Both the position numbers and the translations under genes were made by a program. DNA of 30,584 nt, taken from a virus. The notes under the pieces were generated by a model. It saw only the letters and a list, made by a program, of their open reading frames with translations. It did not search any database and was not told where the DNA came from. The stretch is from positions 1 through 30,584 of the IMG/VR virus record IMGVR_UViG_3300033145_000224. One strand, written 5' to 3'. Numbering within the stretch: position 1 is the stretch's first letter; each line of letters starts with the position of its first letter. Positions 24,166 through 30,394 of the stretch are shown in pieces.

Positions 24166-24233
24166 AGGTAATCCTAATGATTAAAACTAACGTGGGTTTG
24201 CATCATCGTTGATACAAAAACAACTACAAGTGA

Positions 24234-24278
24234 GTTGACGAATCTCTTACGTCTTGGGTTGACGAATCCCTTACGTCT
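24234..24278 (-). repeat. Two 21-bp direct repeats in the capsid leader
   Basis: GTTGACGAATCTCTTACGTCT (24234-24254, one T/C difference from the second copy) is repeated at 24258-24278 with a 24-base period. On the transcript each copy has complementary GACG and CGTC ends, so each can form a small stem. They lie about 70-115 bases upstream of the capsid start codon and could bind a regulator or a small RNA-binding protein. Confidence 0.6.
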
Positions 24279-24286
24279 ATGAAATC

Positions 24287-24319
24287 GAGGAAGAACTCCT
24301 CTTTAGGTTTGCGAAACCT
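24287..24319 (-). other. Two adjacent hairpins in the capsid leader
   Basis: GAGGA/TCCTC (24287-24301, 5-base loop) and AGGTTT/AAACCT (24305-24319, GCG loop) are perfect small inverted repeats next to each other in the capsid mRNA leader. On the minus-strand transcript they would be the first structures after the predicted start site and could protect the mRNA 5' end. Confidence 0.5.
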
Positions 24320-24332
24320 TGTACGCATAATA

Positions 24333-24362
24333 AGTATAACTACGCGTAGAAACTAAGTGCAA
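24333..24362 (-). promoter_or_regulatory. Candidate capsid promoter with internal palindrome
   Basis: On the minus strand TTGCAC (24362-24357), an 18-base spacer and TATACT (24338-24333) resemble a sigma70 promoter. The spacer contains the perfect palindrome CTACGCGTAG (24340-24349). The -10 box is good and the -35 box modest. Placement at the head of the long leader before a highly expressed gene supports the call, but experimental evidence is lacking. Confidence 0.4.
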
Positions 24363-24369
24363 TTTTTTC

Positions 24370-24419
24370 ATAAGAAAATCGCACGGAACAACAAGGAGAG
24401 ACCTCGAAATCCCGTGCGA
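24370..24419 (-). terminator. Possible terminator/attenuator between scaffold and capsid genes
   Basis: On the minus strand TCGCACGG (24419-24412) pairs with CCGTGCGA (24386-24379) across a 25-base loop and is followed by TTTTC. A second stem can form with the AT-rich sequence just after it (GCGATTTT with AAAATTGC-like bases). It may partly end scaffold transcription before the capsid promoter. The long loop and short T-run make the strength uncertain. Confidence 0.4.
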
Positions 24420-24449
24420 ACCTATAGAAAGAGAGGTTAGTAGCCTATA

Positions 24450-25139
24450 TTAAAGTCTATTAGCTGCTTGCTGCGTTTCTTTCCATAGCCGAGCCTTTTC
24501 GTCAGATGTTAATGATCCATCAGAAAAAGCATTGGCCATCGATAACGGACCATCTCCTGCCTGAGGCGATACACTGTTAGACGGTCTTGGCTTAGTTATA
24601 TTAGATTCTGCACGTTCCTTGTCCTGAACATGATTATCAATAATGTTTAATTCTTTTATTCGTTTATAAGCAGCCGCTCCAATAGCGTAAGGTGAAGCCT
24701 TTGAGTTTGTAAGAACCTCAACTGTTTCAGGATCTAACTCTTTAAGCTTTTCTATAGTCTCAGTGTTAACAATAGTATCGAAGTCGCTGTACTTGCTCTT
24801 TAATCTATTTTCGTCTGCAAGAACCTTCTGCTCAGACTGGAACTTCTGCTGCTCTTTTCTGAGCGACTCTAGCTCTTTCTTTAACTGCCTACCTTCAACA
24901 AAGTCATCATCAGAATAAGTTTCTTCAACAGGCTTATTCTTCTCTGCCTCTAGCTCTGCAACACGGGCTTCCATCGCTGAACGTTCTTTCTCAGCCCTTT
25001 CCTTAGCCACTCTTAACTTTGCCATATTAATACTTGCCGAATTATCAGCATGCGCAACGGGCTCCTTGCTAACATCATCCAAGACAACGTCTTGTGTAGG
25101 TTCGTTAGCCCCTACAGTCTCTACATTTTCTTCATTCAT
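24450..25139 (-). CDS. Probable scaffold protein
   Basis: This 229-residue, highly charged protein has a long coiled coil at ~40-120 (LRVAKERAEKERSAMEARVA, ELEAEKNK, KKELESLRKEQQKFQSEQK) and a helical C-terminal region (SSDGSLTSDEKARLWKETQQ-like). It sits directly upstream of the major capsid gene and after the portal group, the classical scaffold position. Phage scaffolds are acidic or charged coiled coils that organise capsid subunits and leave the mature head. No protease domain is visible. Identification rests on coiled coil, composition and gene order. The ribosome binding site is weak (AAGGC at longer spacing). Confidence 0.7.
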   Translation of the reverse strand: MNEENVETVGANEPTQDVVLDDVSKEPVAHADNSASINMAKLRVAKERAEKERSAMEARVAELEAEKNKPVEETYSDDDFVEGRQLKKELESLRKEQQKFQSEQKVLADENRLKSKYSDFDTIVNTETIEKLKELDPETVEVLTNSKASPYAIGAAAYKRIKELNIIDNHVQDKERAESNITKPRPSNSVSPQAGDGPLSMANAFSDGSLTSDEKARLWKETQQAANRL

Positions 25140-25151
25140 ACTCTGTGCCTT

Positions 25152-25634
25152 TTATTTTTCTATTATATTCGAATCTCTCTTTTCACCATTAATCTTCTTC
25201 GAAAGTCTTAATAGAGTTCCATCGGTAAATTCCATTACACATTTTAACAAAGAACGCTTATCTGACTCCACATGCAACGGATTATTACTCATGTAATTAA
25301 CTGCAGCTGGATCTGGAATAACCCACATGAACGACAGGTTCTCTTCTGTCTTGTTGTACTTGTAGACTGTCTGATCAAAGTCAGGTGTTGGGCATGTCTT
25401 GCGTGCAAAGAAATAATGCCTGTAAACATTCTGCATAAGACGTTCTTTTTTAACAAGAACAACGATATAAAAATCTGTAAAGTAGTTGTTCTTGTTTGTC
25501 TTTATGCACTTATACATCTCACTCTCATACTTTTTTAGCTGCTCCCTCATCTGCTCATCGGCCGAGTGTTTCACAGGGCCTTTACGCTGCAGATCTAAAG
25601 AATGCGCTCCAACCGTCTTCTCTCCCTTTACCAT
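25152..25634 (-). CDS. Conserved head-module protein, function unknown
   Basis: This 160-residue basic protein has a helical N-terminus, then a recognisable core FTDFYIVVLVKKERLMQNVY, RHYFFARKTCPTPDFDQTVY, and FMWVIPDPAAVNYM. It ends with LLRLSKKINGEK. I recall this core from conserved hypothetical proteins between portal and scaffold in podovirus-like phages; no function is known to me. An AGGAGAG site lies four bases before the ATG. It has no catalytic motif, and the single cysteine-proline element is unlikely to be a metal site. It may assist head assembly. Confidence 0.6.
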   Translation of the reverse strand: MVKGEKTVGAHSLDLQRKGPVKHSADEQMREQLKKYESEMYKCIKTNKNNYFTDFYIVVLVKKERLMQNVYRHYFFARKTCPTPDFDQTVYKYNKTEENLSFMWVIPDPAAVNYMSNNPLHVESDKRSLLKCVMEFTDGTLLRLSKKINGEKRDSNIIEK

Positions 25635-25658
25635 CTCTCTCCTATTTTATGTCGTATT

Positions 25659-26003
25659 CTACTTGTTATCCATCATCTCAGACAACCTTCTCTCTCGTGC
25701 TGCCTTGACGCGGTTCTCAAAAAATCTAATAATTGCTGAAAAAATACGAACGATCATCATAAGAGCCCTTTCTCTCTTGCCAGGCTTAGAATCAACTACA
25801 GGATTCTTCTGCCTCTCAGGGGCCTGCGGCTTCCGCGAAGCCTGATCCTTCACGGAAGACTGTGGCTTCTCAGGGGCCCGTGGCTTCACGGAGGCCTGTG
25901 GCTTCACGGAAGGCTGCGGCTTCGCGGAAGGTTGCGCCTTTGGTTCTATATTTTGATTACCTTCTTTGTCTTTTTTATACTCTACTTTTCTGTTTTTCCC
26001 CAT
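25659..26003 (-). CDS. Low-complexity hexapeptide-repeat protein with helical C-terminus
   Basis: This 114-residue protein has a basic start (MGKNRKVEYKKDKEG), then about seven 6-residue repeats of the KPQASV/KPRAPE type (residues ~22-65), and a helical basic C-terminus (ALMMIVRIFSAIIRFFENRV) that is amphipathic and may bind membrane or another protein. The repeats come from an 18-nt DNA unit that also occurs elsewhere in the window in a different reading frame. The ribosome binding site is weak (AGAGAAAG). Such an insertion-like repeat suggests the linker expanded recently. Function unknown; the position between scaffold and portal suggests a head accessory. Confidence 0.5.
   Translation of the reverse strand: MGKNRKVEYKKDKEGNQNIEPKAQPSAKPQPSVKPQASVKPRAPEKPQSSVKDQASRKPQAPERQKNPVVDSKPGKRERALMMIVRIFSAIIRFFENRVKAARERRLSEMMDNK
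25804..25947 (-). repeat. Tandem 18-nt palindromic-core repeats (about eight units)
   Basis: Units such as GGCTGCGGCTTCGCGGAA and GCCTGTGGCTTCACGGAA repeat with an exact 18-base period inside the 114-residue gene. The core GGCTGCGCC/GGCTGCGGC is self-complementary in part (GGC-TGC-GCC). The array is much more GC-rich than the surrounding phage DNA. The same unit is present at 29468-29503. Confidence 0.75.
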
Positions 26004-26040
26004 ATTACTTTCTCTTTCTCTTAGGATTTGATTCTGGATT

Positions 26041-26250
26041 CTACCTGTACCCGATATCTTCGAAGCGATTGTTGATTTCTTGCGGATCTAGCCTTTCTTG
26101 GTAGAGTTCTTCGGCATCTTTTTTACCATTCTTACTCTTAACGAATCTCTTCTTGTTTCCAAAAGAATCTGCAAGACCATTAGCGGGTGGACCAAGAATA
26201 TTAAGTGCTACTCTTCTTGCCGCATCGTCTTTTCTCACGTTTCCAGGCAT
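26041..26250 (-). CDS. Small basic protein, function unknown
   Basis: This 69-residue protein reads MPGNVRKDDAARRVALNILG, then PPANGLADSF and a lysine-rich stretch, and ends INNRFEDIGYR. The open frame extends to a TTG at 26280, but the ATG at 26250 has AAGGA five bases upstream and is the better start. It is hydrophilic with no membrane segment and lies in the row of small genes between portal and scaffold. No family is recognised. Confidence 0.5.
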   Translation of the reverse strand: MPGNVRKDDAARRVALNILGPPANGLADSFGNKKRFVKSKNGKKDAEELYQERLDPQEINNRFEDIGYR

Positions 26251-26313
26251 ATCATTCCTTAATTTAAAGGGTGCACGCAAACCAGACGTACACCCAACTG
26301 AAGAGTAGTTAGC

Positions 26314-26541
26314 TTAATATTTTGTCTTGGAGAGATGTTTCTTTGTGTCGCTTACTGATGCACTCGAGTCGCTATCTATCCCACTAAGGCCATCATTGAG
26401 TCCTTCGCTAAGATAAGAAGCTCCACTAGGATAAAACTTCAAGATCACATCCTGAGGCATGTTAGCAATACCTAGAGTTCCTCCTATCATCCCGCCTTCC
26501 ATCTTCGACATCTTCTTATCGTAATATCTTTTCTTTGGCAT
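26314..26541 (-). CDS. Small conserved portal-adjacent protein
   Basis: This 75-residue protein begins MPKKRYYDKKMSKMEGGMIG, has ANMPQDVILKFYPSGASYLS in the middle and then EGLNDGLSGIDSD. The pattern of basic start, NMPQ.V element, YP and EGLxDxxxGID is familiar to me from small conserved proteins close to the portal gene in podovirus-like phages. Function is unknown. The ribosome binding site is AAAGGG at about six bases. It is probably a head-module accessory. Confidence 0.55.
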   Translation of the reverse strand: MPKKRYYDKKMSKMEGGMIGGTLGIANMPQDVILKFYPSGASYLSEGLNDGLSGIDSDSSASVSDTKKHLSKTKY

Positions 26542-26586
26542 ATTATGCCCTTTCTTGGTAACTGACGCCTGTTATGGCATCAAGGT

Positions 26587-26606
26587 AAAAAACCACCACT
26601 AGGTGG
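26587..26606 (-). terminator. Short intrinsic terminator after the portal-linked gene
   Basis: On the minus strand CCACC pairs with GGTGG around TAGT (26606-26593) and is followed by TTTTTT (26592-26587). The stem is only five base pairs but GC-rich and sits at the stop codon of the 116-residue gene. It probably gives partial termination, reducing transcription from the portal into the small head genes. Confidence 0.5.
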
Positions 26607-26949
26607 AACCTCTAACCTGACCGGATTGTTTTTTCGACAATTCTCCTGCATCATAATAATTGTCCTGCGCAGATTCATATGTCATACAAAAAACAATATT
26701 AATGAACTCTATAATTTCCCGGTCTGTTTTATGATCAGATTCAGCACGTTTATTTATCATATTAAGTATCTTTCTCAACTCCCCTACCATTTGAGAGTAA
26801 ATTTGAATTGTGTCTAAGCAAACCTCTAACGTTTCTCTTACGTCTGCCTCTGACTCCAATCCTGTTAAAGTGCAACTGATTAAATTAAGCTCATCGAGGT
26901 AATACCTGTTTAAGCTTTTTATTATCTCGCCTTTAGCACTGTGCGCCAT
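26599..26949 (-). CDS. Helical protein following the portal gene, function unknown
   Basis: This 116-residue protein is mostly helical (DVRETLEVCLDTIQIYSQMV, GELRKILNMINKRAES, EIIEFINIVFCMTYESAQDN). It starts one base after the portal stop (TAG-A-ATG), so translation is probably coupled to the portal. An AAGG lies nine bases upstream. No family is recognised. Location and helical nature could suit a portal-associated or small chaperone role, but this is only inferred. Confidence 0.5.
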   Translation of the reverse strand: MAHSAKGEIIKSLNRYYLDELNLISCTLTGLESEADVRETLEVCLDTIQIYSQMVGELRKILNMINKRAESDHKTDREIIEFINIVFCMTYESAQDNYYDAGELSKKQSGQVRGST

Positions 26950-26950
26950 T

Positions 26951-29020
26951 CTATATAGCCTTTGTAGTTGTACTTTGTTGTTGTTTAATAGCGCCTTGAA
27001 CAGCTGCAGTCTTCATAGAAGATTGATCGGCTTGATCTTCGTCCACTCTGTTCTGCTCATTAAGAAGCTTCGACAGGGCCGCTAACTGCTGTAACTGCGC
27101 TATGTCTATTCCCTCTATCTCTTTAAGAGCTTTAACCATGTTGAGCATTCCTGCGGCACTATCTTTACGTGCCTCTGCTCTTCTCTCTATAGCCAGTGCT
27201 TCATTCTCTTGTACTCTACTGTAACGTTCAACTCCAAGGCCTTCATCTGCAATTGCTCTTGCTTTAGCAAGTTCGATATTGGCTTTTGTTTCTTCCATCT
27301 GTATTTGTAACTGCATCTGCTCAAGCTCTTGTTGATGTTGATTCTGAGCTTTAACTGATTCAACAAGATCCTTCTTGTTCTGCAATGTTGTTGCTTCAAG
27401 GATTACATCATCAGGTATGTTGAGACCAGCTTCACGAAGTTGCATGAGCTGTGTGAACTGCATCTGCCTTTGAGTCGTCGTATTTACTCCTTCTTCCACC
27501 GCTGCGTCGTATTTACCGAACGCTTTATTGTAAAACTGCGCTGTAGGTTCCTGTTCTATGATCTTCTTAACCTTGCCTGGAGTGAAGTTAGATTGAACTA
27601 TGTCTATCATGAGACCGCCAAGTAACTTCTGCGATCTATCTAACTGATCAAATAGTACCTGTAAGGTAGTTAGTCCTGCACCCTGGCGTAGCATAGAAAG
27701 AATTCCTGCCTTATCATCAGTTGCCGAACCAAGAAGCTCTTCATTAACACCCGAGATCTCTTGTATTTCCTTACCAAGTATTTCAGAGAGCTGGATCATT
27801 GAAGGTGGGATCGCTGGAGGTAGTATCTGTTCGACATCAGTCATTTGCGCTTCTTGCTTGAGAGCTAATCCCCTGCCCTGACCTGAAAGAAATATATCTT
27901 TAGGATTAACTAGCGAATCTATCTTGTACTTGAACCCCGAGTTTATCTGACTTTCCAGAATATCTAGTTCAATAACCTTTCTTCTATTGTATAGATACTG
28001 GGCATCTCTTAGACCCCTCACGACACCCTGTACCCTCCACGCATAATCTGTCATTTGTGGATTATAGTATCCAAAAACAGGAACAAATGGATACTTGTCT
28101 ATGCCCATAGGGTTAGGGCCGTCGTACATTACTTTACCCTGTACAACAATAGCCATCTTAACCGTTGGGATATCACAGTTAGAGACCGTTACCTGAGGAT
28201 AGAACCTTAGATACTCTTTGAGCTTGTCTTTGTCGCCCTTCCATTCCATTGTCTCGCCTGTTACCGAATCAATGAGCATCTCTTGCTTACGATAGTCTTT
28301 GTAATAGAACTCATCGTACATAAGAAGACCCTTAGGTCCTGCATTGTAACTCTCAGGCATGTAGTTAAATTTACCGTCTCGATCATCTTTAGCTGGAAGC
28401 GCCATTACGGTGTCATATTGGTCGGGGAGTAGTGAAATGACCTCTTGACGAGTTAAATAAGAGCGCTTCCAGATGGAATTGCAGTCAGACAGATCCTTCT
28501 TCCTAAAATATGGATCAATAAGAAAAGTGTTGTGTGCACAGTTGTCGACCTTGATCGAACCTGATACGGGATCGGAGCGGTAATCTACCCATACCTGCAA
28601 CAAGTTCAACCCTGTAACCAGAGATCCCTGAAAGGCCTCAGAGACGGTTTCTAACGCGCCTTCCCTTTGGTTGATCCACATAAGTATTTTAGTGAACTGA
28701 TCCGACGTCTCTGCATCCCCATTTTCAACTGGTGTAACAATCGTAGACTTTCTGTTTCTACGCTGCCACCCAGAAATCATGTTAACTACACGACGTATAC
28801 GATTGAAATTAAACTGTCTTCTGCGGTTCTGAGGTATCAACCCATACATGTCAGTCCACAGATTCTGATCGCCTGCTTCAAACCTAGTGTCTATCTCAGC
28901 CTCTTCCCAGAAAGACTGATTAATCGTAATGCTATCTTTGTAGAAGGTAGACATCTTAGCTAGAAGTGAATTGTCGTTTTCCTCATAGAATTGAGGACCT
29001 AGTTCCGGAAAGAGCATCAT
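26951..29020 (-). CDS. Portal protein, P22-like
   Basis: This 689-residue protein forms the dodecameric ring at one head vertex through which DNA is packaged and ejected. Residues ~55-95 include DMYGLIPQNRRRQFNFNRIR followed by RVVNMISGWQRRNRKSTIV, a start typical of P22-type portals. The middle has DPYFRKKDLSDCNSIWKRSY and YPFVPVFGYYNPQMTDYAWR. Residues ~375-480 contain ISGVNEELLGSATDDKAGIL and an SMLRQGAGLTTLQVLFDQLD helix, usual for the family. The last ~150 residues are Q-rich coiled coil (QHQQELEQMQLQIQMEETKA), like a P22 barrel. The length is close to P22 gp1 (725). ATG codons at 29020 and 29017 are both possible; the second has better spacing to AGAGGG. Confidence 0.85.
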   Translation of the reverse strand: MMLFPELGPQFYEENDNSLLAKMSTFYKDSITINQSFWEEAEIDTRFEAGDQNLWTDMYGLIPQNRRRQFNFNRIRRVVNMISGWQRRNRKSTIVTPVENGDAETSDQFTKILMWINQREGALETVSEAFQGSLVTGLNLLQVWVDYRSDPVSGSIKVDNCAHNTFLIDPYFRKKDLSDCNSIWKRSYLTRQEVISLLPDQYDTVMALPAKDDRDGKFNYMPESYNAGPKGLLMYDEFYYKDYRKQEMLIDSVTGETMEWKGDKDKLKEYLRFYPQVTVSNCDIPTVKMAIVVQGKVMYDGPNPMGIDKYPFVPVFGYYNPQMTDYAWRVQGVVRGLRDAQYLYNRRKVIELDILESQINSGFKYKIDSLVNPKDIFLSGQGRGLALKQEAQMTDVEQILPPAIPPSMIQLSEILGKEIQEISGVNEELLGSATDDKAGILSMLRQGAGLTTLQVLFDQLDRSQKLLGGLMIDIVQSNFTPGKVKKIIEQEPTAQFYNKAFGKYDAAVEEGVNTTTQRQMQFTQLMQLREAGLNIPDDVILEATTLQNKKDLVESVKAQNQHQQELEQMQLQIQMEETKANIELAKARAIADEGLGVERYSRVQENEALAIERRAEARKDSAAGMLNMVKALKEIEGIDIAQLQQLAALSKLLNEQNRVDEDQADQSSMKTAAVQGAIKQQQSTTTKAI

Positions 29021-29105
29021 ACCCTCTTTTGGTATTATGATTCAAATACTACATCGCCTTTTTTTTCATAATACACAACCCAGACCTGTTTTGTACATTC
29101 TTTGA

Positions 29106-29378
29106 CTACTCCATTATAATATCGTCCATATCAAAGACTTCCTCAGGTCGAAACTCAACCACTTCGCAACCCTCAAAGATGCATCTTTCTGTCTGAAAAT
29201 AGTATGGCTCACAGCCACCACGCCTATCCCATGCAAACTTTAAAAGACGGTCAAACTCCTTGCATAGTATCGTTACTGTACTCCTGATGACCTTCTCATC
29301 TTCTGTAGTCAACATAAAACACAGACATGCTAAAAAGAAAAGCCAAATGAAGAACACTTGCTTAGCATTGAGCTTCAT
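29106..29378 (-). CDS. Small membrane-anchored or exported protein, function unknown
   Basis: This 90-residue protein has a hydrophobic N-terminal segment (VFFIWLFFLACLCFML after MKLNAKQ) that is probably a membrane anchor or signal, followed by a charged domain with CKEFDRLLKFAWDRRGGCEP and four cysteines (three after the anchor region within ~40 residues). The last residues are strongly acidic. It starts with an ATGA overlap on the preceding signal-sequence gene. An open, protein-like frame continues past its stop in another phase (see findings). Spanin-like pairing with its neighbour was considered but not established. Confidence 0.55.
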   Translation of the reverse strand: MKLNAKQVFFIWLFFLACLCFMLTTEDEKVIRSTVTILCKEFDRLLKFAWDRRGGCEPYYFQTERCIFEGCEVVEFRPEEVFDMDDIIME

Positions 29379-29809
29379 AAGCCGATGTAGTCATCCTCTT
29401 CTTTTTTCATTTCAGCAGGTATGTCCAACTTGCCTGGGAACTTCTTCTTGTTTGCTTTCTTCTCAAAGGCTGCGTCTTCACGGAAGGCTGCGCCTTCTTC
29501 ACTCTGCAACAAATCTATCTCTCCACCAATCTTAATCGAACCTTTTCTTCTACCAACGACACTGTTAAATACCTTGCTTACACCGTCGATGAAACCGCCT
29601 GCAACTCCTGCCACACAACCTGCAACACACTTTGTTACACCTACGGTTCCCTTCTTAATGCACTTACCACACTTAACAACAGGCCATGCCGTAGCTGATA
29701 TCACTGTTGATACACCCGTGCGTGTAGCCTTTCTTACACATGAAGTTGTAACCATTACCCCAAGCAAACACATAAACAACAAAACACCACCATTACCCCA
29801 AGCAAACAC
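29375..29809 (-). CDS. Signal-sequence (possibly lipoprotein) protein with a disrupted natural start
   Basis: The 144-residue frame reads from a GTG at 29809. It has a hydrophobic segment GVLLFMCLLGVMVTTSC, then a cysteine-rich, small-residue-rich region (VVKCGKCIKKGTVGVTKCVA, GCVAGVAGGFIDGVSKVFN) and a charged C-terminus containing an 18-nt repeat insertion (EEGAAFREDAAFEKK). The ATG that has a good AAGGAG site (29838) is out of frame: a 38-bp tandem duplication shifts the reading so that it stops after 27 residues. Without one copy, the same ATG would give MERRGVLLFMCLLGVMVTTS, a normal signal peptide ending in a possible but non-ideal lipobox. Translation now needs internal GTG or re-initiation. 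Function unknown. Confidence 0.6.
   Translation of the reverse strand: MFAWGNGGVLLFMCLLGVMVTTSCVRKATRTGVSTVISATAWPVVKCGKCIKKGTVGVTKCVAGCVAGVAGGFIDGVSKVFNSVVGRRKGSIKIGGEIDLLQSEEGAAFREDAAFEKKANKKKFPGKLDIPAEMKKEEDDYIGL
29468..29503 (-). repeat. Two 18-nt repeat units inside a second gene
   Basis: GGCTGCGTCTTCACGGAA and GGCTGCGCCTTCTTCACT match the unit that is tandemly repeated at 25804-25947. The centre forms the 15-base palindrome GAAGGCTGCGCCTTC (29483-29497). Here the unit is translated as FREDAA-type sequence, a different reading frame from that used in the 114-residue gene. Confidence 0.7.
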
Positions 29810-29826
29810 ATAAACAACAAAACACC
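29751..29826 (-). repeat. Perfect 38-bp tandem duplication
   Basis: Bases 29751-29788 and 29789-29826 are identical over 38 bases, beginning ACCATTACCCCAAGC and ending AACAAAACACC. Because 38 is not a multiple of three, the duplication shifts the reading frame by two at the start of the signal-sequence gene. Identity of the copies indicates a recent event, a slippage hotspot, or an assembly artefact. Confidence 0.9.
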
Positions 29827-29838
29827 GCGTCTTTCCAT
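29755..29838 (-). pseudogene. Truncated 27-codon reading from the natural start of the signal-sequence gene
   Basis: From the ATG at 29838, six bases after AAGGAG, the frame reads MERRGVLLFMCLLGVMV and then, because of the 38-bp duplication, switches to VFCCLCVCLG and stops at TAA (29755-29757). This is the product expected in the present duplicated state. Its stop overlaps an ATG of the main frame as TAATG, which could allow re-initiation. Confidence 0.5.
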
Positions 29839-29876
29839 TACAATCTCCTTTTAATGTTAGATTAAAATACCTCTGT

Positions 29877-30353
29877 TCAGTCTTTCCTCGATGCTAATAA
29901 ACTAAACTTCAAATTACACCAGCATTCGACCAAAAATATATCAACTCTTTCCATCAACTCTTTTACACTATGGCTTTTATCAGGAGTTCTAAATATATCC
30001 TCTACCATTCGGCTTTCACCCTTAGCCTCAACCCTTACACACAGATCTTTTGACCTGTCACGGAGGGCCTTTACCACCATCCTTGCTATAGGATGCGCCG
30101 AAACAATTCTGGAGCTGCCATTTGCATCCTTTAAAATCCTAAAGAATGAGTCCAGACTTATACTCACATTACCGTCATCGTCTTTTTTAACGTGGTAGTT
30201 TGTTCTAGGATTAAAACCAAGCAACTCTACTCCGTTTGAAATATCCTCTTCAGTAGTCCAATGATAAGTATCATAAACCTTATACACGTCTTCTTTTATC
30301 TCTTCACGCAACAAAACCTCGTGCGTAAACAATACTTTCTCTTTACCGTGCAT
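29877..30353 (-). CDS. Unknown protein between terminase and signal-sequence gene
   Basis: This 158-residue soluble protein has an acidic N-terminal half (EEIKEDVYKVYDTYHWTTEE), an element with NPRTNYHVKKDDDGNVSISL, and a helical C-terminal half (RMVVKALRDRSKDLCVRVEA, KELMERVDIFLVECWCN). No motif is recognised. A GGAGGG site lies six bases before the ATG. It follows the terminase gene after a 39-base gap with palindromic repeats. The position suggests a packaging or head accessory, but this is only context. Confidence 0.5.
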   Translation of the reverse strand: MHGKEKVLFTHEVLLREEIKEDVYKVYDTYHWTTEEDISNGVELLGFNPRTNYHVKKDDDGNVSISLDSFFRILKDANGSSRIVSAHPIARMVVKALRDRSKDLCVRVEAKGESRMVEDIFRTPDKSHSVKELMERVDIFLVECWCNLKFSLLASRKD

Positions 30354-30366
30354 AATATCCCTCCAC

Positions 30367-30394
30367 GGCTGCGCCTTTCCAAGGCTGCGCCTTT
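30367..30394 (-). repeat. Two palindromic-core repeat copies beside the terminase stop
   Basis: GGCTGCGCCTTT occurs at 30367-30378 and again at 30383-30394, with a 16-base period. The second lies in the palindrome AAGGC-TGC-GCCTT (30381-30393) and overlaps the terminase stop codon. The core matches the 18-nt repeats at 25804-25947 and 29468-29503, but the flanks differ. Confidence 0.65.

Noticed and set aside
25804-25947. CRISPR-like array
   Set aside because: The 18-nt units are contiguous with no spacers, lie inside a coding sequence, and no cas-type genes are present.
29106-29809. Spanin pair
   Set aside because: Two overlapping genes with hydrophobic N-termini fit loosely, but order, lipobox and periplasmic coiled coil do not match. 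The similarity is only positional.
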